Positions 1 through 7,046 of a stretch of DNA of 9,531 nt are shown piece after piece. The translations under genes were made by a program, and so were the position numbers. The notes beneath the pieces are model-generated. The model did no database searches. It was given only the letters and a program-made list of their open reading frames with translations, and was not told where the DNA came from. Source of the DNA: Candidatus Poribacteria bacterium (lineage in GTDB: Bacteria > Poribacteria > DTPJ01); assembly GCA_011334435.1 (NCBI GenBank), contig DTPJ01000392.1, positions 1-9,531 on the forward strand, written 5' to 3'. How positions within the stretch are numbered: the stretch's first letter is position 1; each line of letters starts with the position of its first letter.

Positions 1-3000
1 AATTTATTGTGCCTATGTTCCCGCGAATAGACCATATTGGCATAACTGGTATTTGATTTTCTAAGTCATCGTATCCCATCGCAGTAAATTGCAGACTCTT
101 GCCTGCCTGTATAATATAAGGCAATTTCACATTTTGTGTTGTCCCAATAGCGATCTTTTTGAGCTTACTTGAAATAACATTTATATCACAGGATACGGTT
201 AAGCCTCTATATTCTGCAACTAATTTGCCTGTGCCTGTCTTATTAAATTGAATAATAGATTGCGTCCCTTTTGTGCTATAAATCGTTCCGATATTGTCTT
301 TTGAATCAAGTCGCCATTTTATCTCCGCATCTATTTTGTTTGAATATATATCCGTCACATTGGCAAAGAAAATATGTTGATTTCCTGCGGATATGACGAC
401 TGATGTTGGATTTAATGTTATGATCGCAGGATCGTTAGGAATAACCTGAATATATGATTCTGCTACGATCGGCTTATCATCAGATTTTGCATTTATTGCA
501 ATAGCTGTTATCTTGCCCTTTCCATCTCTGACAATATGTCCATAAGGGATAAACAAGCCATCTTGGTTAATATGACCTATGCCATCAGTAACAAGCCATA
601 CAACATCAGCGGGCATTATCTCATTTAGTTTTGATCTACCTATAACCGAGAATTTAAAACTCTCGCCAACCTTGATCTTCAAAGGGTTATCCATAGATGA
701 AGTGGGCATTATCTCAATTTTAGCTAAATTCTCTTGCAAAGTTGAAACTACTTGGACGATATAATCGTTTTCAGGTGGACTTTGACTTATCCTGCTTTTC
801 CCTGATGTATCTGGTGCATCTTTGGCGACAATGTGATAATTCAAAGTCCCAGCTATCACTTCCAAAGGCGGTATATCTGCGGTAAAAACTCCCGATATTT
901 TGCTCATTTTGATTGTGCGATAGTTCTGATCAAGATTGTTCTTATAGAATAATGTCGCTTCTACATATCCGCTATTATCATTGATGATCGCATCAATTTT
1001 TAGCTGTGTATTTGCAGACGTGACCGCAATTGGATTGTGAGAGATAAAAGGTGGGGTTGTATCCTCAATCGTTACGAAAGCAAATTTAGGCGAATTATTT
1101 ATAGAAGGGACAAAAGCGATATTCCCTGCAATATCAGTTGCGCCGATGTAATAATTTAGCCCTTTGACAGTGATCTCTACCCCGTCAATATAAGTAACAT
1201 AAGCATTTCCTGACTTGGACATGATCACTGATTTAGTAATTCCATCGGGAATAGCATAATATAAAGTGACCTCTTTAACAGATGAGTTATCCTTGACATC
1301 AGCAGCTATTTTAAGCGGTGTTCCAAGTTCAGCTTTTATGATTACATTATGGTTTATAATTGGTGGAGTAGTATCAACTACCTTGATAATCCCTGATTTT
1401 ACCGCTTTGTTTCCCGATAAATCCTGAGCGATGATCTGCCAATTTAGATCGCCATAAATGATAAAATTTGAAGGAATAATCGCTTGATAGATGTCTGTTT
1501 GTGATGGTGACATCGTTATATCTTTCCAAGTCTGCCCATCATTTGATATTCTCATAATAGGGAAACTGCTAATTGATCCAGAATCATCGGTAATTTTTGC
1601 GTTGACTTTTAATTCAATACCCGATTCTATCTGATCTGGCATTGATACATCAATATTGGGTGCAGATGTGTCAGTAGCTGGTTGGACATAAAAGTTAAAA
1701 ACGCCTTGTGGATTGCCATAAATACCAGCGTCAAGGGCGATCTCTGCTTTATATTCACCTGTTATCGCAGATTTTGGGAGGATAAATTCAAATTTAGAAA
1801 AATCCAATGTGCCATAATTATTTGCAATCGGTATCCCATTAGGATCACGAATTGTGACCATAGGATATATCAACCTTGCACCTGTAAAATTCAAAATTCG
1901 GCTGAGCGTATTTCCCCTATCATCAATAAAATAATAATATAATTGGACTTTTTCACCCGGAGCATAAACAGGACTTTTTTCCCCACGATCCGAATTAACA
2001 TAGAGTTTGAAGGAATCTTTTTCCGTCATGCCTACCTGATAAGTCTCTGGTTTAGCTAAATGAAGCGGAGGTCTTATCTCGTAAGCATATATCAGACCTT
2101 CACCAAATATCAATGCAAAACTCATGTTGAAGTTATAGCTAATATTCGCTGATAATGTGAATACACTTTTTGAATTTATGAGGGGATAAAAGTCAGTATA
2201 AGCGGCATCGTAACCTATTTCTGGCTCTACGCCTTCTGTATATTCAACGGTATTTGTGCTTTCAAGGACTTCAAATAAAGCGATCGCTGTTGTTTGTGGA
2301 AGGTTGAATTGTATCTTTGCTATTGGAAGCTCTGAAACATGAAGAAAAACATTGGCAGAAGGCTTTGAGATGGTATAATAAGGCAGGACAAGATAATGCG
2401 GTCCCTCTCCGCTTACAGACCATAGGACAATATTATACATGCCTTCGGATACATAAGCCTTTAATTGTCCTTTGTTATCGCTATATCCGACACTACCTCT
2501 TGCCCTCTTTGTTGGGCGAAAGAATACCTCAGCATTTGGGATCGGAGAGTTATTTATATCGCGACAACTTATATTGACAGGCACAGTATTGCCTATATTC
2601 AGAGTAACAGAATCATTGGACTTCGCTTGACTGACAAGCAAAACGTGTTTTTCCTGCGAAAATCCGACTAATGTATAATCTCCATTTGGCAGATTTACCT
2701 GAACCTTGCCATCAGCCAAAGTAGCATATCCATTGAAATCTTCGTCAGATTCATCTATTAGCCCATCGCCGTCATTGTCCTTGCCATCAGATGCAGGAGG
2801 ACCAACCATTATCGGCGAATCTTTGTCGTCAATTGCAGGGTGACCAGCGAATATTTGAAAGACTATACCTTTAACGGGGGCATTATTTGAATCAATAACA
2901 CTTATGTTTAAGGCACATTCAACTGCAAGGACAGGATAGAAGATCAGAATCATCAGCAAAATTAAGATTGGCTTATATATCTTGTGTCCTGAATCTTGCA

Positions 3001-3001
3001 T
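1..3001 (-). CDS. Large secreted multidomain Ig-like protein (3' end beyond window)
   Basis: The reading frame is open for 1000 codons from the ATG at 3001 to the left edge, where the stop is missing, so the protein is longer than 1000 residues. Residues 1-26 look like a type I signal peptide (hydrophobic run IYKPILILLMILIFYPVLA, cleavage likely after Ala26). Visible regions in order: residues ~30-115, a carboxypeptidase-regulatory-like beta domain interrupted by a calcium-loop motif (D75, D77, D79, D83 in KDNDGDGLID); ~135-225, a second such domain; ~330-440, a segment resembling the macroglobulin MG2 domain (VYAPGEKV); 444-760, three tandem Ig-like repeats starting at D444, D543 and D647 with D-T-[ST]-x-P and LNYxIxAxD; ~762-1000, three Big-type Ig-like units starting near 762, 858 and 946. 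No enzymatic motif is visible. The start is supported by AAGGAAG just upstream. It lies 12 bp after the esterase gene, so it is probably co-transcribed. A surface adhesin or scaffold role is inference; the exact function is unknown. Confidence 0.9.
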   Translation of the reverse strand, partial: MQDSGHKIYKPILILLMILIFYPVLAVECALNISVIDSNNAPVKGIVFQIFAGHPAIDDKDSPIMVGPPASDGKDNDGDGLIDESDEDFNGYATLADGKVQVNLPNGDYTLVGFSQEKHVLLVSQAKSNDSVTLNIGNTVPVNISCRDINNSPIPNAEVFFRPTKRARGSVGYSDNKGQLKAYVSEGMYNIVLWSVSGEGPHYLVLPYYTISKPSANVFLHVSELPIAKIQFNLPQTTAIALFEVLESTNTVEYTEGVEPEIGYDAAYTDFYPLINSKSVFTLSANISYNFNMSFALIFGEGLIYAYEIRPPLHLAKPETYQVGMTEKDSFKLYVNSDRGEKSPVYAPGEKVQLYYYFIDDRGNTLSRILNFTGARLIYPMVTIRDPNGIPIANNYGTLDFSKFEFILPKSAITGEYKAEIALDAGIYGNPQGVFNFYVQPATDTSAPNIDVSMPDQIESGIELKVNAKITDDSGSISSFPIMRISNDGQTWKDITMSPSQTDIYQAIIPSNFIIYGDLNWQIIAQDLSGNKAVKSGIIKVVDTTPPIINHNVIIKAELGTPLKIAADVKDNSSVKEVTLYYAIPDGITKSVIMSKSGNAYVTYIDGVEITVKGLNYYIGATDIAGNIAFVPSINNSPKFAFVTIEDTTPPFISHNPIAVTSANTQLKIDAIINDNSGYVEATLFYKNNLDQNYRTIKMSKISGVFTADIPPLEVIAGTLNYHIVAKDAPDTSGKSRISQSPPENDYIVQVVSTLQENLAKIEIMPTSSMDNPLKIKVGESFKFSVIGRSKLNEIMPADVVWLVTDGIGHINQDGLFIPYGHIVRDGKGKITAIAINAKSDDKPIVAESYIQVIPNDPAIITLNPTSVVISAGNQHIFFANVTDIYSNKIDAEIKWRLDSKDNIGTIYSTKGTQSIIQFNKTGTGKLVAEYRGLTVSCDINVISSKLKKIAIGTTQNVKLPYIIQAGKSLQFTAMGYDDLENQIPVMPIWSIRGNIGTIN

Positions 3002-3005
3002 CTCG

Positions 3006-3012
3006 CTTCCTT
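3006..3012 (-). promoter_or_regulatory. Ribosome binding site of the Ig-like protein gene
   Basis: On the minus strand AAGGAAG lies just before the ATG at 3001, with the AAGG core 7 nt from the start codon. It sits almost entirely in the 12-bp gap after the esterase TAG stop, so ribosomes ending the esterase could re-initiate here. It fixes the start of the large secreted protein. Confidence 0.7.
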
Positions 3013-3013
3013 A

Positions 3014-4957
3014 CTAATCCAAATTAACTTTGATGGGTGAACACAATGCTATGATCTCGCTAACATCAAACTCTTTAAGCAAGCCAAAGCAGAATAAAAC
3101 AGGATAAGTTTCATAATCAATATGATTTTCAATTAATAGTTTTAAACTTGGCAAATGTTCTTTCAATGTGATATTTTCTATCCTGTCGCCAAACAAAGCT
3201 CCGACCATCAATGCGACTATGCCAGAATTCCAGCCGACAGCATAAATAGACACTTTTGGAATATCAATTTCTTGACAGATCATCTCCACAATAGCCCCAA
3301 TATGACCAACTTGTAGCCCAAGAGTCCTTTCGCCGATCGCAGAGATCATTTGAACATATTGCCACATACCACCTTTGACAGTCATAGTTTCGCCCATAAA
3401 TATAGGGTCTATGACGATGACGGTTGAGCCTTTTTCTATCTCCACTTGGATATGCTCAGCAAGCGAAGCCTTGCCTTTGTCTCCAAACATAACGACAATT
3501 GATTTGACCATTTCTGATGGAGATATAGCGATCGCAGGTATAGACAATTCATCGTTGACAGTGATTTTAAAGTTCCAAACTTTCAGGCTTCCATTTGTTT
3601 CATCTGATAGTTTCTGTGTCTGAGCTTTCATCGGTTTCAACCGAATTATCTCTTTTAGTTTGTTTCTTCCATTTTTTTGCCAATCTATAAAATTGCTTGT
3701 CCCAAATTGAGGCGGTCGGTTTTCGGGAAAATCTTTCATTATGTCTTTTGCTAATGTATAGAAGTTAGCATTATCATCTGGGATGCCAACTATAAGGTCT
3801 TCATATTTTAGGATTTCATCGTTAGAAGGTATATCTTCGTCTATTGTTTTTTGACCTTCAAGAAAATATTTGTTTATAAATTTGTAAAACTGTTCTCTAT
3901 TATCTTTGTCGTAATTATGTGTTCCAGGGTCTGTATTATTATGCAGGGAGAATACATTTTCTCTGCCAAACAGTCTGAAAAACGGGATTATCGGCTCATA
4001 TACAGAGGGTTTAGCACGATGAGTTTGGAAACAGCAGTCGTCTTTCTCGTTATATATCAGCAATGTTGGTCTTGGTGCAAGCATAGCGGTTAAATGGGTA
4101 TAATCAGCAATTGTAAGAAGGTCATTAGGGTTTTGCTCTAAATCTCCGCAGTCTTCAATAAAGTCTGCTCTATAATTCATTCCAATATAGCCTGCGTTTG
4201 GTGCGGTAGCGGTTATACGCGTGTCTAACGAACTGAGGATTATCGTTTGCCAGCCTCCGCCAGAAAGCCCTGTCATTGCAACTTTCTTAGGGTCAGTTGA
4301 CGGATGTTTCAATAAAACGTCAATTCCTCGTTTCATAGCTAAATAAAACACTGACAGACCACAAGTTCCGCAAAGGTCAAGATATGCAAGGCGATTGTGT
4401 CTTAGGTCTTCATTGCCAAGTTCACCGAAGACTAACCATTCAGGGTGTAATGCTAACATCCCACGTTTAGCAAGATTAATACATCGCAGTTGTTCATAGT
4501 CCTGAGTTTTGCCCGGAGGACCTACATGACCGTTGACATTGAGAATAGCAGGAACTTTGCCCTTAATTTCAGAAGGCATATAAAGCAAGGCAGGTATCCA
4601 TAATCCTGGAAGTGCTTCGTAACGCAATTTGCGTATTATATATCCTTTTTCTGTCTTTATTGTATCTCCCCAAACTACCTGCGGATCATCGCTTTCATAC
4701 CATTCTTTTGGCACTCCGCCATATACAATTTTAGCGAGTATTTCCTGTCGTAATTTATCGCTTTCTTTTTCCCATTCCTCTGCTGTTTCTGGGAGATTTA
4801 ACGAAGGGATACGGTTTTTGATGAAATTCTGTATCTGACTTTGGAATTCATTTTCCGATAATAGACGTTTATTTGTCCATTCTTTAATTGCAGTGCCATC
4901 TGTATCTGATATAGAACACGCCAATAGCATTACAGCTAAACAACTTCCGTAGATCAT
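3014..4957 (-). CDS. Acetyl-xylan-esterase-like alpha/beta hydrolase, probable lipoprotein, two hydrolase domains
   Basis: A 647-residue exported esterase-like protein. Residues 1-14 form a short hydrophobic leader ending in a lipobox (L11-L-A-C14), which suggests lipidation at Cys14 and envelope anchoring; the n-region has no Lys or Arg, which is atypical. Domain 1 (~60-365) is an alpha/beta hydrolase close to acetyl xylan esterase (AXE1/CE7-like). It has the nucleophile elbow G-L-S232-G-G, probable acid D306 (NEKDDCCF) and base H347 (DPGTHNY). The segments HPEWLVFGEL and YLDLCGTCG resemble planctomycete-type homologues as I recall them. Domain 2 (~455-647) has a hydrolase-like fold pattern (DPIFMGE; GLLKEFD near the end), but its elbow reads G575-W-N577-S-G, with Asn in place of the serine, so it is probably non-catalytic. 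The likely reaction is deacylation of plant or algal polysaccharides or related esters; the substrate is not visible. The start is firm: GGAGG lies 9 nt upstream and an in-frame TAG lies two codons before the ATG. It is followed 12 bp later by the Ig-like protein gene. Confidence 0.88.
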   Translation of the reverse strand: MIYGSCLAVMLLACSISDTDGTAIKEWTNKRLLSENEFQSQIQNFIKNRIPSLNLPETAEEWEKESDKLRQEILAKIVYGGVPKEWYESDDPQVVWGDTIKTEKGYIIRKLRYEALPGLWIPALLYMPSEIKGKVPAILNVNGHVGPPGKTQDYEQLRCINLAKRGMLALHPEWLVFGELGNEDLRHNRLAYLDLCGTCGLSVFYLAMKRGIDVLLKHPSTDPKKVAMTGLSGGGWQTIILSSLDTRITATAPNAGYIGMNYRADFIEDCGDLEQNPNDLLTIADYTHLTAMLAPRPTLLIYNEKDDCCFQTHRAKPSVYEPIIPFFRLFGRENVFSLHNNTDPGTHNYDKDNREQFYKFINKYFLEGQKTIDEDIPSNDEILKYEDLIVGIPDDNANFYTLAKDIMKDFPENRPPQFGTSNFIDWQKNGRNKLKEIIRLKPMKAQTQKLSDETNGSLKVWNFKITVNDELSIPAIAISPSEMVKSIVVMFGDKGKASLAEHIQVEIEKGSTVIVIDPIFMGETMTVKGGMWQYVQMISAIGERTLGLQVGHIGAIVEMICQEIDIPKVSIYAVGWNSGIVALMVGALFGDRIENITLKEHLPSLKLLIENHIDYETYPVLFCFGLLKEFDVSEIIALCSPIKVNLD

Positions 4958-4966
4958 AGGCTAAAT

Positions 4967-4971
4967 CCTCC
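4967..4971 (-). promoter_or_regulatory. Ribosome binding site of the esterase gene
   Basis: GGAGG on the minus strand lies 9 nt before the ATG at 4957. With the in-frame TAG two codons upstream of that ATG, it excludes a longer N-terminus and so supports the short, uncharged lipoprotein leader as real. Confidence 0.75.
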
Positions 4972-4991
4972 AAATCCTTGTTTTCACAGGA

Positions 4992-5020
4992 ATGATAGCA
5001 AAATTGAATTCCTAACTCAA
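4992..5020 (-). promoter_or_regulatory. Candidate sigma-70-type promoter for esterase and Ig-like genes
   Basis: In the 64-bp gap, the largest in the window, the minus strand reads TTGAGT (5020-5015), 17 nt, then TATCAT (4997-4992). These match the TTGACA and TATAAT consensus at 4 of 6 and 5 of 6 positions with ideal spacing. Transcription would start near 4985, giving a leader of roughly 25-30 nt that contains the GGAGG site. In AT-rich DNA such matches occur by chance, so this is only a candidate for internal, separate expression of the last two genes. Confidence 0.35.
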
Positions 5021-5021
5021 A

Positions 5022-7013
5022 CTATCTTAAAACTGCTATCTTGCCTGTTTTGATTTCTGTTTTTCCGTTAAATTTTGTTTTTAGAGCATAGATATAAACG
5101 CCATTCGCTATATCGGGTTTAACGTCCCAATAGAGTTCACTGTTTCGCTTTTTAGTATCTATGCTATAGGTATAAACTAATGTTCCATCAATGGCATATA
5201 TTTCAAGCACAATCTCATCAACAGGGACGAGAAGTTTGTATTCAAAGTTGATCTTGCCTTTTGAGTCTGGTCCTGGATTAGGATAGATTTTCAATACTGC
5301 TATCATACCCGGTGCGAGATCAATAGGTGCTGAATCAATAGTCAAAATATAAGGTTGATTGGGACTGTAACCATGCTCAGAAAAGACTTTGATATAATAA
5401 ATTCCGCTTTTACTTACTCTAAAACTTAGCCTTTTTGTGGATTGTGGAGGTTCATCTGTTTCAAATAGGGCTTTGCCTTGTGCATCAGATACGATTATTT
5501 CATAATCATTTCCATCAGGTATATTCTCTAAATATATGATATTAACGTTATTTGAGCTAATATAGACTGAATAAAAATCAACATCATTACTATCAGTCAA
5601 GAAGGACGCATATCTTTTTCCAAAGTCAAGAGGACCAAATGCTGATGATATGCTATCATTTGGTTCATAAGTATCGCCAAAGAACAATTTAAATGTCATT
5701 GTGGCGCCACTTTTGCTGATGTCAGTAATTATAATTCCGCTATAAGTGCCGTCATTTGCGTTGCTATTTGGGTATGTGGCAGGGGTGAATTCTGTCTGTC
5801 CATCTTCTGCTGAAAAGGCAGCACCTCTTGTCGCTTTATTGCGAGACGTCCTATCCGGGTCTTCGGGGTCTTCCACATAAGCTCTATGCGGATAGCCAAA
5901 AGATTTCTGTTGATTTTCGTCAATGTGCCATATTATTATTCCAGAATCAGGCAGGTATTTGTCATATATTGCTTTTTCAATACTATTGCTTCTATTTTCA
6001 ATTAAAAAATATTCCTTTCCTTTTTTCCCGGGAATATCAATTTTATATGCTAATCTGTTTGACGGTAATTCTAATGCGTTTATTGAATATTCGCCATTAT
6101 CTTTAAGTTCAATGGGTTCTAACCAACCACGAATGCCATTTGTCCTGTCAGCATCAAAATCCCATTTCAGATAACTACATATATGGCTAGGGTTTTGTCC
6201 ATTGTTTAGATAGGGACCGAACATCCCCATAAGACACCAAAATCCGACAGGATAATCATACGCATAAAGGTCAGGGGCGCCAAATTCATGGAAAAACTCA
6301 TGGCAATATATGCCGATATTAATACGGTCCTCTGATGGGTCTTCGGATACAATCATCGCAGACATTATCTTTTTCCCATCATAAATGCCAGAAATCCCAT
6401 CAACCTCTGCTGACCATATATCGCTTGATATGCCAGTAGATGCCTCATCGTTGCCTGCGTGTATGATCATAAGGTGATCTATATAGCCGTCGTTATCTCT
6501 ATCGTATTGGGAGAAATCAATATCTGAATCTGCAAGCGTGCATGTTTCTTGGATAAGCTCTCTATATCTATCAGTCATTATGCTACTTGCACCGTAGTAA
6601 GACATCTTCTTGCTTACCCTGTACCATTTGTCGTCTTTTGGCATAACTCCGCCGAGATAACCGGGCTGAATTTGCATTTGACCATAAGAAACCTCATTGA
6701 AATAAAGATACATAGAAGAGCCTTTTTTTCCAAAGATAGCGTCATCAAAAACAGAAGCGGGTTTTTTGCCGGGTTGATCGGAAAAATCAACTCTAATAGC
6801 TAAAACATATTCAATACCATCGTTCTGCTTAATGTAATTCATTCTCGGGACATCTGGATCAAGCATTGCTATTTGACGAATATCTGCGATGTCCATCATT
6901 GGCTTACCACTAATGTTGAATTTTTCATATATTTTAGGATTTGGAGGGGCAGTCCAAGCGGAGATTGTCAAAGATACAATCACAATAACACAGATTAAAA
7001 CGCTCTTCATCAT
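5022..7013 (-). CDS. Secreted M6-family (immune inhibitor A-like) metalloprotease
   Basis: A 663-residue exported zinc endopeptidase. A type I signal peptide covers residues 1 to ~22 (K3, then a hydrophobic core, cleavage near AWTA/PP). The catalytic domain spans ~60-440. The zinc site is H238-E239-F-F-H242-E-F-G-A-P-D248, the metzincin-like HExxHxxGxxD form typical of M6, with a probable Met-turn at M262 (FWCLMG). A calcium-loop-like motif, D171-R-D173-N-D175-G-Y-I-D179, precedes it, as is common in M6 proteases. Residues ~447-560 match a bacterial pre-peptidase C-terminal (PPC) domain (DTYEPNDS, NDVDFYSV). Residues ~572-663 form a FlgD-Ig or T9SS-like C-terminal domain starting KIYPNP and ending in a GVYIY strand and GKIAVLR. 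The role is extracellular protein degradation; the substrate is unknown. Two adjacent ATG codons start the gene. The second (7010) is 6 nt after AAAGG and the first (7013) only 3 nt, so MKSVL... may be the true N-terminus (662 residues). It lies 27 bp after the TPR-kinase gene. Confidence 0.93.
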   Translation of the reverse strand: MMKSVLICVIVIVSLTISAWTAPPNPKIYEKFNISGKPMMDIADIRQIAMLDPDVPRMNYIKQNDGIEYVLAIRVDFSDQPGKKPASVFDDAIFGKKGSSMYLYFNEVSYGQMQIQPGYLGGVMPKDDKWYRVSKKMSYYGASSIMTDRYRELIQETCTLADSDIDFSQYDRDNDGYIDHLMIIHAGNDEASTGISSDIWSAEVDGISGIYDGKKIMSAMIVSEDPSEDRINIGIYCHEFFHEFGAPDLYAYDYPVGFWCLMGMFGPYLNNGQNPSHICSYLKWDFDADRTNGIRGWLEPIELKDNGEYSINALELPSNRLAYKIDIPGKKGKEYFLIENRSNSIEKAIYDKYLPDSGIIIWHIDENQQKSFGYPHRAYVEDPEDPDRTSRNKATRGAAFSAEDGQTEFTPATYPNSNANDGTYSGIIITDISKSGATMTFKLFFGDTYEPNDSISSAFGPLDFGKRYASFLTDSNDVDFYSVYISSNNVNIIYLENIPDGNDYEIIVSDAQGKALFETDEPPQSTKRLSFRVSKSGIYYIKVFSEHGYSPNQPYILTIDSAPIDLAPGMIAVLKIYPNPGPDSKGKINFEYKLLVPVDEIVLEIYAIDGTLVYTYSIDTKKRNSELYWDVKPDIANGVYIYALKTKFNGKTEIKTGKIAVLR

Positions 7014-7046
7014 TTACCTTTCTTTTACATTTACTTTCTTTTACAT
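7014..7046 (-). repeat. Tandem duplication spanning kinase stop codon and protease ribosome binding site
   Basis: On the minus strand two near-identical units lie head to tail: ATGTAAAAGAAAGTAA (7046-7031, 16 nt) and ATGTAAAAGAAAGGTAA (7030-7014, 17 nt), differing by one inserted G. The first unit contains the last codon (ATG) and stop (TAA) of the TPR-kinase gene. The second supplies the better Shine-Dalgarno-like AAAGG next to the protease ATG-ATG start. The duplication thus reproduces a stop/SD junction and leaves a minimal ATG-TAA in the spacer. Confidence 0.85.

Noticed and set aside
1680..2011. Bacterial alpha-2-macroglobulin
   Set aside because: Only one MG2-like segment is seen; there is no thioester motif, and the flanking domains are Ig-like and carboxypeptidase-regulatory-like.
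4998..5012. Sigma-54 promoter (GG ... TTGCT) in the 64-bp gap
   Set aside because: The GG and GC dinucleotides are 11 nt apart instead of the required 10, and the TGGCAC half is poor.
4988..5013. Rho-independent terminator between protease and esterase
   Set aside because: The stem is only 6 bp with a 14-nt loop and is not followed by a T-tract on the minus strand.
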